Below, one piece after another: positions 16,916-26,139 of a stretch of 64,000 bases of DNA. The notes beneath the pieces are model-generated. The model made no database searches. It was not told the DNA's origin and saw only the letters and a program-made list of their open reading frames with translations. The DNA is taken from contig JBGVIT010000078.1 of assembly GCA_045128915.1 (NCBI GenBank), positions 1 through 64,000 on the forward strand. Direction: 5' to 3'. How positions within the stretch are numbered: position 1 is the stretch's first letter; every line of letters starts with the position of its first letter. The position numbers were made by a program, and so were the translations under genes. This stretch comes from RGIG9115 sp045128915. Its GTDB lineage: Bacteria; Bacillota; Clostridia; UBA1381.

Positions 16916-17131
16916 CAAAGTAATTTCGATTTTTTGAAAAAAACATAAATTTTTGTTGAAAAATCTGTGCAGTTATAGGGCACAACATGATATATTTTTT
17001 AAGGGCTGTTCGCTGTAAAGATTTAGGAATATAGCGGATGGATGCAGATATAATTTTTAAGGATACAGAGACGGACTCAAGTTGCGACGGATATCCTTTA
17101 TCAGTCAGTTTTGAAAGGAGGACATAATATT

Positions 17132-17437
17132 ATGGGTACTATTGAATTGGCAACTGCCGAAGCGTATAGTAATCTTACCGTTACAGTATTCGGACTCGGA
17201 CTTACATTTGTAGGTCTCATCAGCATTATAATTATATGCTCTGTAATGGGTGCAATTTGTAAAAGATTAATCAAGCAAACGCCTGCAAAGCCGCAAGCGG
17301 CGGTTGCTCAGGCAGCACCAAAGGCAGCTGTTATTGCAAACAAAGGCGAATTTGCAGCAGCTATTTCTGCAGCTATTGCAGAGGAGTGCGGAACAGATGT
17401 TTCAGGAATAAAAATTTTATCAATTAAGCAGAAATAA
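17132..17437 (+). CDS. oadG: Na+-pumping oxaloacetate decarboxylase gamma chain (OadG)
   Basis: A 101-residue protein with one membrane segment (about residues 17-40, TVFGLGLTFVGLISIIIICS) and an Ala/Pro-rich linker before a small C-terminal soluble part, the OadG layout. In the complex it anchors the carboxyltransferase to the membrane and helps bind the metal. The start at 17132 is set by AAAGGAGG; seven extra upstream codons in the open frame include the ribosome site itself. First gene of a four-gene operon. Confidence 0.88.
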   Translation: MGTIELATAEAYSNLTVTVFGLGLTFVGLISIIIICSVMGAICKRLIKQTPAKPQAAVAQAAPKAAVIANKGEFAAAISAAIAEECGTDVSGIKILSIKQK

Positions 17438-17462
17438 TGGATTTCGGAAAGGAACGGATATT

Positions 17463-17801
17463 ATGAAAAAGTATAATGTAAATGTAAACGGAACAATGTA
17501 TGAAGTAGAGATAGAATTAGTTAGCGAGTCAGAAGCAAAGACAGCAGCTCCTGCTGCTCCCGCTCCTGCTGCAGCTCCCGCTGGTGCAGGCGAGCAGGTA
17601 ACAGCTCCCATGCCCGGAACAATTCTTGATGTAAAGGTTAATGCAGGCGACAGCGTAAAGGCAGGTCAGGTTCTTTTCATCCTTGAAGCTATGAAGATGG
17701 AAAATGAAATCATGGCAAGCTGTGACGGAAAGGTTTCAGCTGTTTCTGTAACAAAGGGCCAGACTGTTGAAACAGGCAGCGTTCTTTGTACTATTGCATA
17801 A
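17463..17801 (+). CDS. Biotin carboxyl carrier protein of a decarboxylase
   Basis: A 112-residue biotinyl protein. The biotin-acceptor lysine is K78 in the classical EAMKMENE motif. Residues 28-44 are an Ala/Pro-rich flexible arm, and residues about 45-112 form the lipoyl/biotinyl domain (TAPMPGTILDVKVNAGDSVK). It supplies the mobile biotin that carries CO2 from the alpha chain to the membrane beta chain; here it is a separate gene rather than the tail of OadA. It lies 25 bp after oadG with a GGAAAGGA site. Confidence 0.92.
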   Translation: MKKYNVNVNGTMYEVEIELVSESEAKTAAPAAPAPAAAPAGAGEQVTAPMPGTILDVKVNAGDSVKAGQVLFILEAMKMENEIMASCDGKVSAVSVTKGQTVETGSVLCTIA

Positions 17802-17834
17802 TTATTTACATTAAAAATAAAGGAGCGAAAAACT

Positions 17835-19031
17835 ATGGAACTTATTACTAAGTTTTTGGCAGACATGGGTTTTTCAGCAATTTTTGCTGATCCGAGAATT
17901 CTTATTATGATTCTCATTTCTTTTGTGCTCATGTATCTTGCCATTGTAAAGAAATTTGAGCCGTTACTTCTTTTGCCGATAGCGTTCGGTATGCTTCTCA
18001 CAAACCTCCCCGGTGCAGAAATGTACCATTCCGAGCTTTTTGCCGGAGGTCATGTACATTGGGCACAGTTTGGCGGAGCGGCAAACGAAGCAGGCGAATT
18101 TATAACTCCCGGTCTTATTGACTATTTGTACCTCGGCGTTAAGCTTGGTATTTATCCTTGTCTTATATTCATAGGCGTGGGCGCTATGACAGACTTTGGC
18201 CCCTTGATTGCAAATCCCAAGAGCTTGCTTTTGGGTGCAGCAGCTCAGCTTGGTATTTTCATTACATTTATCGGAACAAGAGAGCTTTTCGGCTTCACAC
18301 CCTTTGAGGCTGCATCTACCGGTATCATAGGCGGTGCAGATGGCCCGACAGCTATTTACGTAACATCAAAGCTTGCTCCGGACCTTCTCGGACCTATTGC
18401 AGTAGCAGCTTACTCATACATGGCGCTGGTTCCCGTAATTCAGCCGCCTATTATGAAACTGCTTACAACAAAGAAGGAAAGACAGATAGAAATGAAGCAG
18501 CTCAGAGAAGTGTCAAAGACGGAGAAAATAATCTTCCCGATTATCATAACAACATTTGTTGCGCTTCTTCTTCCTTCAGCAGCTCCATTGGTTGGATGTC
18601 TTATGCTTGGTAACCTTCTTCGTGAGTGTGGCGTATGTGAAAGACTTGCAAAGACAGTTCAGAATGAGCTTATGAATATTGTAACAATCTTTCTTGGAAT
18701 TTCTGTTGGTGCTACTGCAACAGCTGAAATATTCCTCCAGGCAAAAACACTCCAGATTATTGCAATGGGAATAGTTGCATTCGGATGTGGAACAGCAGGC
18801 GGTGTGCTTCTTGCTAAGTTTATGAACCTCTTCCTTAAGGATAAAATCAATCCTCTTATTGGTTCAGCAGGCGTTTCGGCAGTACCTATGGCAGCGAGAG
18901 TATCTCAGGTTGTAGGTCAGAAAGAAAATCCCAAGAACTTCCTTCTTATGCACGCTATGGGACCAAACGTGTCAGGTGTTATCGGTTCAGCTATTGCAGC
19001 CGGTGCATTCCTTACATTGTTCCTTAAATAA
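17835..19031 (+). CDS. oadB: Na+-pumping oxaloacetate decarboxylase beta chain (OadB)
   Basis: A 398-residue integral membrane protein with about nine hydrophobic segments. It decarboxylates carboxybiotin and pumps sodium ions outward. The conserved GGADGPTAI stretch carries the essential aspartate (D169 here), and the C-terminal LIGSAGVSAVPMAARVSQVVG and GPNVSGVIGSA regions are typical. It couples oxaloacetate breakdown to a sodium gradient in an anaerobe. Ribosome site AAGGAG. The codon choice is strongly biased, as in neighbouring highly expressed genes. Confidence 0.95.
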   Translation: MELITKFLADMGFSAIFADPRILIMILISFVLMYLAIVKKFEPLLLLPIAFGMLLTNLPGAEMYHSELFAGGHVHWAQFGGAANEAGEFITPGLIDYLYLGVKLGIYPCLIFIGVGAMTDFGPLIANPKSLLLGAAAQLGIFITFIGTRELFGFTPFEAASTGIIGGADGPTAIYVTSKLAPDLLGPIAVAAYSYMALVPVIQPPIMKLLTTKKERQIEMKQLREVSKTEKIIFPIIITTFVALLLPSAAPLVGCLMLGNLLRECGVCERLAKTVQNELMNIVTIFLGISVGATATAEIFLQAKTLQIIAMGIVAFGCGTAGGVLLAKFMNLFLKDKINPLIGSAGVSAVPMAARVSQVVGQKENPKNFLLMHAMGPNVSGVIGSAIAAGAFLTLFLK

Positions 19032-19054
19032 CAGCAGAAAGGCAGGAATTTTAA

Positions 19055-20458
19055 ATGAGTAAATTATTTATTACAGATACAATTCTTCGTGACGCGCATC
19101 AGTCTCAGGCAGCAACAAGAATGAAAATCGAGGATATGATTCCCGCATTTGAAACACTTGACAAAATCGGCTATTGGTCAGTTGAGTGCTGGGGCGGTGC
19201 AACATTTGATGCTTGTATGAGATTCCTTAACGAAGATCCCTGGGAAAGACTCAGAACAATCAAAAAAGCAATGCCAAACACAAAGCTTCAGATGCTGTTC
19301 AGAGGTCAGAACATCCTCGGTTACAAGCATTATGCAGACGATGTGGTTGAGCAGTTCTGCAAGAAGTCAATCGAGAACGGTATTGATGTTGTAAGAGTAT
19401 TTGATGCTCTTAATGATACAAGAAATCTTCAGGCTGCAATTAAGTTTGTTAAGGAATACGGCGGAATGTGCGAGCCTGCACTTTCATATACCGTAAGCCC
19501 TGTACATGATATTGACTATTTTGTAAGACTTGCATGTGAGCTTGAAAAAATGGGTGCAGATACAATTTGTATCAAAGATATGGCAAACCTCTTGCTTCCT
19601 TACGATGCATACAAGCTTGTTAAGAAGCTTAAGGAAAATGTAAGCGTACCCATTCACCTTCATACACATAATACTGCCGGAACAGGCGACATGACAAACC
19701 TCATGGCAGCTCAGGCAGGTGTGGATATTGTTGACTGTGCGCTTTCACCTTTTGCAAACGGTACAGCTAACCCCTCAACAGAGGCTATGGTTGCAACACT
19801 TAAGGGAACAGACAGAGATACAGGTCTTGACCTTAAAAAGCTCAGCGATGCAGCAAGCCACTTCAGAAAGATTGCTGACAAGATGAAGGCAGAAGGAACA
19901 CTTGATCCTAAAGTGCTTAATGTTGATCCTAACGCTCTTCTTTATCAGGTACCAGGTGGAATGCTTTCAAACCTTATTTCACAGCTTAAGCAGGCAAATG
20001 CAGAGGATAAATACTATGAGGTGCTTGAAGAAGTACCCAGAGTAAGAAAAGATTTCGGATATCCTCCGCTTGTAACTCCTACAAGCCAGATAGTTGGAAC
20101 ACAAGCAGTTCTCAACGTTCTTATGGGCAGATATAAAATGATTTCAAAGGAATCAAAGGGTATGCTCAGAGGAGAATACGGTCAGCTTCCGGGCGAAGTA
20201 AATGAAGAAGTAAGAAAGCTTGCAATAGGCGATGATGAAGTAATCACTTGCCGTCCTGCAGACCTTCTTGAGCCTGAACTTCCAAAATATACAGAGGAAA
20301 CAAAGGGTATAGCTAAGTCAGAAGAAGATGTTCTCAGCTACGCACTTTTCCCGCAGGTTGCACAGAAGTTCTTTGACGTGCGTGACGGAAGAACAGAAGC
20401 TCCCAAGGTGGCACAAAGCAGTGAAGTTAAGACTATATATGTAAAGGATTTATCCTGA
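19055..20458 (+). CDS. oadA: Oxaloacetate decarboxylase alpha chain / carboxyltransferase (OadA)
   Basis: A 467-residue carboxyltransferase of the HMGL-like TIM-barrel family with the PYC/OADA helical domain. Seen: ITDTILRDAHQSQAATR (6-22) with metal-binding Asp13, CIKDMANLL with the carbamylated-type Lys, and HLHTHNTAGTGD with the two metal-binding His. It moves CO2 from oxaloacetate to biotin, giving pyruvate. The usual C-terminal biotinyl domain is absent (the chain ends soon after TIYVKDLS), which agrees with the separate biotin carrier gene upstream. It closes the operon; a hairpin follows. Confidence 0.93.
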   Translation: MSKLFITDTILRDAHQSQAATRMKIEDMIPAFETLDKIGYWSVECWGGATFDACMRFLNEDPWERLRTIKKAMPNTKLQMLFRGQNILGYKHYADDVVEQFCKKSIENGIDVVRVFDALNDTRNLQAAIKFVKEYGGMCEPALSYTVSPVHDIDYFVRLACELEKMGADTICIKDMANLLLPYDAYKLVKKLKENVSVPIHLHTHNTAGTGDMTNLMAAQAGVDIVDCALSPFANGTANPSTEAMVATLKGTDRDTGLDLKKLSDAASHFRKIADKMKAEGTLDPKVLNVDPNALLYQVPGGMLSNLISQLKQANAEDKYYEVLEEVPRVRKDFGYPPLVTPTSQIVGTQAVLNVLMGRYKMISKESKGMLRGEYGQLPGEVNEEVRKLAIGDDEVITCRPADLLEPELPKYTEETKGIAKSEEDVLSYALFPQVAQKFFDVRDGRTEAPKVAQSSEVKTIYVKDLS

Positions 20459-20467
20459 TTATACACA

Positions 20468-20494
20468 GCAGTTGGCTGCAAGTCAGCCAACTGC
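20468..20494. terminator. Hairpin after the decarboxylase operon
   Basis: GCAGTTGGCTG, 5-nt loop, CAGCCAACTGC, an 11-bp perfect stem. No proper T tract follows (GTTGCATTT), so it may be a leaky terminator or an RNA 3' stabiliser. Confidence 0.5.
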
Positions 20495-20521
20495 GTTGCA
20501 TTTATGAACGGAGTAAAAAAT

Positions 20522-20914
20522 ATGGGTAAAATTTTTAAAAAGTACAAAACCATAATACTTTATATTATTTTCGGCGGTCTTACTACGCTGGTAAATATTG
20601 TATCGTACTTTGTTTTTAAGCACACTTTGTCTTTTTCTACGGGAGCGGCAAACGTCAGCGCATGGTTTCTGTCCGTAATATTTGCGTTTGTAACCAATAA
20701 ATATTTTGTGTTTGACTCACCATCAAAAAAAGGAATTATGCTTCAGCTTATATCTTTTTTCGGAGCGAGAATTTTGTCCGGCGTGCTTGATACGGGTATA
20801 GTTGTAGTATTCATTGATTACCTTACCTGTCCGGAGCTTCCGGTTAAGGTTATATCAAACGTAATTGTAATAATTCTGAATTATGTTGCAAGCAAATTTT
20901 TTATATTCCGTTAA
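20522..20914 (+). CDS. GtrA family membrane protein
   Basis: A 130-residue protein with four membrane segments. ILYIIFGGLTTLVNIVSYFV and AWFLSVIFAFVTNKYFVFDS are the conserved GtrA parts, and the C-terminal NYVASKFFIFR end is diagnostic. Family members help move or flip polyprenyl-linked sugars during cell-surface polysaccharide synthesis. The ATG at 20522 is preferred because CGGAG precedes it; another in-frame ATG at 20504 has no ribosome site and lies against the upstream hairpin. Confidence 0.88.
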   Translation: MGKIFKKYKTIILYIIFGGLTTLVNIVSYFVFKHTLSFSTGAANVSAWFLSVIFAFVTNKYFVFDSPSKKGIMLQLISFFGARILSGVLDTGIVVVFIDYLTCPELPVKVISNVIVIILNYVASKFFIFR

Positions 20915-20981
20915 TGTGATTGTTTAAAAAGCCTTTCTTTCGGGCATACTTCATGTAAGTATATCCGGGAGGAAGGTTTTT

Positions 20982-21545
20982 TTGAAGAAAATAATATATG
21001 TATGGATATTTGCACTTGCTTGCGGCGTTGTAGTAAACGGTTGGTGCAGTCAGATTTTAAACGACCTTGAAAATAATATTATAAGACTTCATATAATTGC
21101 AAACAGCGACGATGCACATGACCAGGAGATTAAACTCATGGTACGTGACAGTATTATTGAGCTTGCTCATAAAGAGGGAGAATTGCCGGATATAAACAAG
21201 CTTGAAGTAGAGGCTAATAAAGTTCTTAGAAGAGAAAACGCACCATATAATGCTAAAGTGTCCTTTGGCAAATATCCCATTACCAGACGCAGCTATGAAA
21301 ATTTCATTCTTCCTCAGGGAGTATATACTGCTGCAAGGGTTGAGCTTGGAAATGCCGAGGGCAAAAATTGGTGGTGTGTTTTGTCGCCTCCTTTATGCTT
21401 TACCCAATCTGCCTTCGGGAAAAGTGATGAGCTTGCGGAGCACCTGGGAGAACAAGCCGGCAAAGCAGTTATGGAAGATAAAATAACCGTCAAGCTTAAA
21501 ATCCTTGAAATCGGTGCGGCAATCCGCCGGCATTTTGCGGGTTAA
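20982..21545 (+). CDS. spoIIR: Stage II sporulation protein R (SpoIIR)
   Basis: A 187-residue secreted signalling protein. An N-terminal signal/anchor (residues 5-22) is followed by the family core: NIIRLHIIANSDDAHDQEIK, MVRDSIIEL, then WWCVLSPPLCF near the end. In Bacillus SpoIIR is made in the forespore and activates SpoIIGA, which processes pro-sigma-E in the mother cell, so its presence is strong evidence of endospore formation. The start codon is TTG, after a clear GGGAGGAAGG site; no ATG fits. No sigma-A-like promoter is obvious upstream, as expected for a forespore-specific gene. Confidence 0.93.
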   Translation: MKKIIYVWIFALACGVVVNGWCSQILNDLENNIIRLHIIANSDDAHDQEIKLMVRDSIIELAHKEGELPDINKLEVEANKVLRRENAPYNAKVSFGKYPITRRSYENFILPQGVYTAARVELGNAEGKNWWCVLSPPLCFTQSAFGKSDELAEHLGEQAGKAVMEDKITVKLKILEIGAAIRRHFAG

Positions 21546-21664
21546 TCAGCAAAAATAACAAAATGGAAGCCGTTGGTGTGTGCAATTCTACGATATTAAT
21601 TAAATATTATGTTAATCTCTTGAAAAATTTATCCTTTTTGTGTATAATTATTCAACAATGAAAG

Positions 21665-21690
21665 TGCCATAAGCATATCTGCTTATGGCA
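21665..21690 (-). terminator. Terminator of the small YtxH-like gene
   Basis: TGCCATAAGC, 6-nt loop, GCTTATGGCA; just beyond the minus-strand stop codon, followed on that strand by a weak T-rich stretch. Confidence 0.6.
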
Positions 21691-21695
21691 TCTGT

Positions 21696-21881
21696 TCAAT
21701 GCATAAAATCCATTGCAGTGTCAATCATACCGCCTATGCTTTTGAAGACTCCTTCAGTCTTGCGCTGAAGCTTGTGGCGTTGTTTGTCGCTGAGAGGATC
21801 CATGATAATTGCGGTTGCTGCTCCCACAGCAAGCCCGATAGCCATTCCTTTGGCGAAATTCATCACATACTTACCGTTCAT
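21696..21881 (-). CDS. Small YtxH-like glycine-zipper membrane protein
   Basis: A 61-residue protein with one hydrophobic segment (FAKGMAIGLAVGAATAIIMD) of glycine-zipper type, then a basic tail (SDKQRHKLQRK) and an amphipathic end. This matches the general plan of YtxH-domain proteins, which are often stress-linked, but at this size homology is weak. The ATG at 21881 is chosen for its AAAGGATG site; the 14 codons further upstream begin before that site. Confidence 0.6.
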   Translation of the reverse strand: MNGKYVMNFAKGMAIGLAVGAATAIIMDPLSDKQRHKLQRKTEGVFKSIGGMIDTAMDFMH

Positions 21882-21995
21882 TGCAAACATCCTTTCATGT
21901 GGTTGAATGAAAATTTCATTCACAGTTATATTATGATGCGGATTTGTGGTTTTAAATCATGAAATTTATAGAAAGTTTTAAGGAGGAAGAGAAGT

Positions 21996-23321
21996 ATGGC
22001 AGTAGTAAAGCCTTTTAAAGGATACAGATATAGTAACAACAAGATTGAAAGCATCGAAGATGTAATGGCGCCGCCGTACGATGCTCTCTCCGTAGAAGAA
22101 ACAGACAGCTGCTATGACAAAAGTCCTTATAATGCAGTTCGACTCGTATCACAGAGGAAATTTGATTCTGATACAGATGCTGATAATTGCTATACAAGGG
22201 CAAGTGATTCTTTGAAATCGTGGATTGACGATGGGGTGCTTGTAAAGGACTCAAAGCCTGCGTTTTACATTTATGAGGAAACAGTAACTATAAATCGTGA
22301 AAATTATTATAACAGAGGCATAGTGTGTCTTCTTGAACTGACGGAGTACACTGACGGTATAGTTGTGCCTTGCGAAGAACCAAGTACTGATTCCAAAATG
22401 GACAGATTCAATATGATAAAGGCTACCGGTTCAAATAACAGTCTTATAAGCTGTATATATACAGAGCGCAGCAAGGACATTGCCACACTTCTTGCAGAGA
22501 TTTGTACTACTCCTGCAGATATGGATTTTGTGGCAAACGGTCACAGACATAAGCTCTGGACAGTTACAGAGTCAGAAAGAATAAACCTTATACAGCAGGA
22601 GCTTGCCGACAAAAAAATGTTCATTGTAGATGGACATAACAGATATGAAGCCTGCCTTGAGTACAAAAAAGAGAAAATGCAGTTTGAGGATTATACAGGT
22701 AAAGAATCATGTAATTACGTTATGGCGTTAATATCCGATTCTCACGACGATGGCAGAGTTCATATGCCTGTTCACAGACTTATAAAATGCGGCAAAAATT
22801 TCTCAGAAGCATATTTTATTGCAGGTCTTCAGGAATGTTTTCATATAGAGAAAATCATTGTTGATAAATCCGATGATGATATTGCGGAAACCATGCGAAA
22901 GCTTATAGCAACCCAGAGAAAAGAAGCAAAAATCGCCATGTACACCGGCAAGGACTATTTCTATCGTTTTATATTCAAGGGTGAAGAATACCTTTCCAAC
23001 CTCATGCCGGATGTTTCGGAAAGCTATAGATTTTTAGACCTTAATATTCTAAATAAGCTTATTCTTGAGGAGCAGATGGGAATAGATGCTTCAACCGATT
23101 CTGAGCGCATCGCTTATACAAGAGATATACAAGACGGTATGAATTCAATAGATAATCATGAATATGACTGTATGTTCGTAATAAATCCTGTTCGACCACC
23201 GCAGTTTTCCGCAATGACGGAAACGGGCGAGCGCCTTCCCAAAAGGTCAGTTTCCATATTCCCCAAGCCTGCAACCGGAATAGTAATACATAAGTTTACA
23301 TCCGATTTGAATAATGACTGA
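21996..23321 (+). CDS. DUF1015 family protein
   Basis: A 441-residue cytoplasmic protein of the DUF1015 family. The N-terminal VVKPFKGYRY, VMAPPYDALS and later FIVDGHNRYEACLEYKK and FVINPVRPPQ segments are family landmarks. The VDGHxRY motif resembles that of ParB/sulfiredoxin-fold enzymes, and relatives are often found beside serine biosynthesis genes, though not here. The reaction is unproven. AAGGAGG precedes the ATG; a strong terminator follows the gene, so it is monocistronic. Confidence 0.88.
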   Translation: MAVVKPFKGYRYSNNKIESIEDVMAPPYDALSVEETDSCYDKSPYNAVRLVSQRKFDSDTDADNCYTRASDSLKSWIDDGVLVKDSKPAFYIYEETVTINRENYYNRGIVCLLELTEYTDGIVVPCEEPSTDSKMDRFNMIKATGSNNSLISCIYTERSKDIATLLAEICTTPADMDFVANGHRHKLWTVTESERINLIQQELADKKMFIVDGHNRYEACLEYKKEKMQFEDYTGKESCNYVMALISDSHDDGRVHMPVHRLIKCGKNFSEAYFIAGLQECFHIEKIIVDKSDDDIAETMRKLIATQRKEAKIAMYTGKDYFYRFIFKGEEYLSNLMPDVSESYRFLDLNILNKLILEEQMGIDASTDSERIAYTRDIQDGMNSIDNHEYDCMFVINPVRPPQFSAMTETGERLPKRSVSIFPKPATGIVIHKFTSDLNND

Positions 23322-23367
23322 AAAACTTACCGAAACAGATTTTATATCTGATTCGGTAAGTTTTTTT
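23322..23367 (+). terminator. Terminator of the DUF1015 gene
   Basis: AAAACTTACCGAA ... TTCGGTAAGTTTT with an inner CAGAT/ATCTG pairing, then a T run. Confidence 0.9.
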
Positions 23368-23428
23368 AATATAGCAATGTGCATAATGACGGAAAAAATC
23401 TAAAATATAAGAATTTTATAAAAAACAC

Positions 23429-23456
23429 TTGAATTATTTTCAAAATATGATATAAT
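23429..23456 (+). promoter_or_regulatory. Promoter of secG-secD-secF
   Basis: TTGAAT, 16-bp spacer, TATAAT. Confidence 0.6.
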
Positions 23457-23499
23457 TATGGGGTATGTCAAAGAATAATTATGGAGGGAGGTTCCAATA

Positions 23500-23742
23500 A
23501 TGGTTACAACTTTTACAATTCTTCATCTTGTAGTTGCAGTATTGCTTGTAGTAGTAGTTCTCGGTCAGGAAGGTAAGGATCCCGGAATGAGAGGTATTTC
23601 AGGTTCAGCGCCTGATGCGGGTGATTCTTTCTTCAGCCATAATGGCGGAAGCACAAAGAAATCAGTAATGACAAAGATAACAGTAGCTCTTTCAGTTTTG
23701 TTCCTCATTACTACTGTTGTGCTTGTGCTTATTGCCGGCTAA
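23500..23742 (+). CDS. secG: Preprotein translocase subunit SecG
   Basis: An 80-residue protein with two membrane segments (residues 4-22 and 58-78) and the polar loop GQEGKDPGMRGISGSAPDAG, the classical SecG pattern in which QEGK and a Gly/Ser-rich loop separate the helices. It joins SecYE in the channel for protein export. It heads a run with secD and secF; the gap to secD is 52 bp with no terminator. Confidence 0.93.
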   Translation: MVTTFTILHLVVAVLLVVVVLGQEGKDPGMRGISGSAPDAGDSFFSHNGGSTKKSVMTKITVALSVLFLITTVVLVLIAG

Positions 23743-23794
23743 GACATTTTAATTGCGGACAAGTTCTGCACACATATGAAAGGAAGATAAAAGA

Positions 23795-25111
23795 ATGAAA
23801 AAGAAAAGCATTATTACACTTTGCTTCGTAGTTCTTATTGCCGTATTGCTTAATGTTGTTTCATTTTTCGGTTATGACATTTCAGGCTTCACTTACGGCG
23901 GTATTTTCGACGAAGAAAAAGGTATCAGAAAGGGTATAGACCTTGCCGGAGGTTCAGTTATAACATTCCAGGCAAATGCAGAAAACCCAACTGTTGACGA
24001 AATGGCTTCAGTAGAAGCTGTATTCAACAGAAGACTTACAGACCTTGGCTATACTGAAGCAAGAATCAGCACAGCTGAAGGCGGAAGAATAACTGTTGAA
24101 ATCCCCTCCGTATTCGATACAGACGCTGCTGCTGATATCCTCGGCAAGACAGCGAAGCTTACTTTCTGTAACGCTGCAGGCGAAGTTATTCTTGACGGTG
24201 CAGCTGTTAAGAGTGCCAACGCAAAGTTCGGTCAGGTAAGCGAAACATCTATGACTCAGGAGCCTTATATTGAGCTTCAGTTTACTGCTGAAGGAAGACA
24301 GGCTTTTGCAGACGCTACAAAAGCTGCAGCATCAGCTGCAGAAGGCCAGAGATATATTGCAATCAAGATGGATGAAACTGTAATTTCTCAGCCTAACGTA
24401 TCACCTGAGTATGCATCAACCGGTATCAACAGCGAAAGCTGTGTAATTTCAGGCGGATTCAAGACTCAGGAAGAAGCAAGCGCTCTTGCAAGCACTATTA
24501 AATCAGGAAACCTTCCTTTTGACCTTAGTGTTATAACAAAAGAAACTGTTGGCGCTGAGCTTGGCGCAACAGCTCTTCCCAAGAGCCTTATGGCTGCCGG
24601 AATTGGTGTCATTCTTATCATGCTCTTTATGATATTTATGTACAGACTTCCCGGACTTATTGCAGATATTTCACTTGCTCTTTATGTTGGAATCATGGCA
24701 CTTGTGCTTGGTCTTTTCAGAATAAACCTCAGCCTTTCAGGTATTGCAGGTATTGTTCTTTCAATCGGTATGGCGGTTGATGCCAACGTAATTATATTCG
24801 AAAGAATGAAGGAAGAAATCCTCCTCGGCAAGACAATCCGTGCAAGCTTTGAAGCAGGCTTCAACAAAGCTTTCTCAGCAATTCTTGACTCTAACGTAAC
24901 AACTATCATTACATGTGTTGTACTTTATGTTTCAGGAATCGGAACTGTTACCGGATTTGCTACAACTCTCGGACTTGGTGTAGTAATTAGTATGTTCACA
25001 GCTATCGTTATCACAAAGTTCCTTCTCAAGCAGCTTGTAGGTATCGGTATCACAAAGCGTTCACTGTTTGTTCGTGAGGCTAAGAAAGAAGCAGGGGGTG
25101 CTGAGGTATGA
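23795..25111 (+). CDS. secD: Protein translocase subunit SecD
   Basis: A 438-residue RND-type membrane protein with six membrane segments and a first extracytoplasmic domain shorter than in Gram-negative bacteria. Seen: GIRKGIDLAGGSVITF (the D-L-x-G-G motif), and in the membrane part GMAVDANVIIFERMKEE, which carries the proton-relay Asp. With SecF it uses the ion gradient to pull exported proteins through SecYEG. Its stop overlaps the secF start (ATGA), so the two are coupled. Confidence 0.95.
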   Translation: MKKKSIITLCFVVLIAVLLNVVSFFGYDISGFTYGGIFDEEKGIRKGIDLAGGSVITFQANAENPTVDEMASVEAVFNRRLTDLGYTEARISTAEGGRITVEIPSVFDTDAAADILGKTAKLTFCNAAGEVILDGAAVKSANAKFGQVSETSMTQEPYIELQFTAEGRQAFADATKAAASAAEGQRYIAIKMDETVISQPNVSPEYASTGINSESCVISGGFKTQEEASALASTIKSGNLPFDLSVITKETVGAELGATALPKSLMAAGIGVILIMLFMIFMYRLPGLIADISLALYVGIMALVLGLFRINLSLSGIAGIVLSIGMAVDANVIIFERMKEEILLGKTIRASFEAGFNKAFSAILDSNVTTIITCVVLYVSGIGTVTGFATTLGLGVVISMFTAIVITKFLLKQLVGIGITKRSLFVREAKKEAGGAEV

Positions 25112-26010
25112 AAAAAATAGATTTTGTTGCTAACAGATGGAAGTACGTGCTTATTCCTGCTGCTATAATTATACTTGGTATAGTATTCGTTGTTATGAAC
25201 GGCGGATTTAACTATGACATCGAATTTCTCGGCGGAACACGTATGCAGATGGAGCTTGGTGCTTCATATGACAACGATGAGCTTTCAAAGTACATTGAAG
25301 ACGAAACCGGTGTTAAAGTAACTGTGCAGAAGACAGCAGTTGAAACTCAGGCTATAATTAAAACACCTCCCGTTGACGATGCTCAGAAGAACTCAATCGT
25401 TGATGCTATCAAGGCTAAGTTCTCAGTTGATGACAGCGCTCTTATGTCTGTTTCATCAGCATCAGCAAGCTTTGGTGCAGAAGTTCAGAGAAAAACTCTT
25501 GTTTATGCTCTGATTGCAATCATTTGTATTCTTATTTATATTGCAATCAGATTTGAGTGGATTTCTGCGTTAATGGCTATTATCGGTCTTGCAATAAACG
25601 TTGCTGTAATGTATGCTGTATATGGTATTACCAATATTGCAATGAACACAACCTTCATTGCTGCAATGCTTACAGTTATCGGTTATTCAATCAATAACAC
25701 AATCGTTATTTTTGACCGTATCCGTGAAAACATGAAGAAGCTTGGCGGAAAGAAGGGTAGCTCAATTAAGGATATTGTTAATACAAGTATTGCAGAGAGT
25801 ATGGGACGTACTATCAACTCAACTATTACTACTCTCATTACTATTGTATTGCTCTATATCATCGGAGTTACAGCTATTAAGGAATTTGCTCTTCCCCTTA
25901 TTATAGGTATTGTAATCGGAGCATATACTTCTATATTCATTGCAGGAACATTCTGGGCTGTTTGGAAGCAGTCAAAGAAAGATGCAAAAGCTGCAGCTGC
26001 AAGAAAATAA
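25108..26010 (+). CDS. secF: Protein translocase subunit SecF
   Basis: A 300-residue partner of SecD with six membrane segments. NYDIEFLGGTRMQMEL carries the conserved F-x-G-G-T, and VIGYSINNTIVIFDRIREN is the characteristic C-terminal motif. It overlaps secD by four bases. In many Firmicutes SecDF is one fused chain; here the two are separate, as in most Clostridia. A terminator follows. Confidence 0.95.
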   Translation: MKKIDFVANRWKYVLIPAAIIILGIVFVVMNGGFNYDIEFLGGTRMQMELGASYDNDELSKYIEDETGVKVTVQKTAVETQAIIKTPPVDDAQKNSIVDAIKAKFSVDDSALMSVSSASASFGAEVQRKTLVYALIAIICILIYIAIRFEWISALMAIIGLAINVAVMYAVYGITNIAMNTTFIAAMLTVIGYSINNTIVIFDRIRENMKKLGGKKGSSIKDIVNTSIAESMGRTINSTITTLITIVLLYIIGVTAIKEFALPLIIGIVIGAYTSIFIAGTFWAVWKQSKKDAKAAAARK

Positions 26011-26020
26011 TATGTTTTTA

Positions 26021-26055
26021 AAAACCGGCTTGTTAAATCCAGCCGGTTTTTTGTT
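26021..26055 (+). terminator. Terminator of the sec operon
   Basis: AAAACCGGCT, 10-nt loop, AGCCGGTTTT, then TTGTTTT. Confidence 0.88.
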
Positions 26056-26071
26056 TTGCTGAATTTTTATA

Positions 26072-26100
26072 TTGACAATATGTGTAATTTTTGATACAAT
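26072..26100 (+). promoter_or_regulatory. Promoter of the CapD-type gene
   Basis: TTGACA, 17-bp spacer, TACAAT. Confidence 0.8.
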
Positions 26101-26139
26101 GAAATATAAAGCAGTAATTGATGATTAAGGAGAAAGAAT

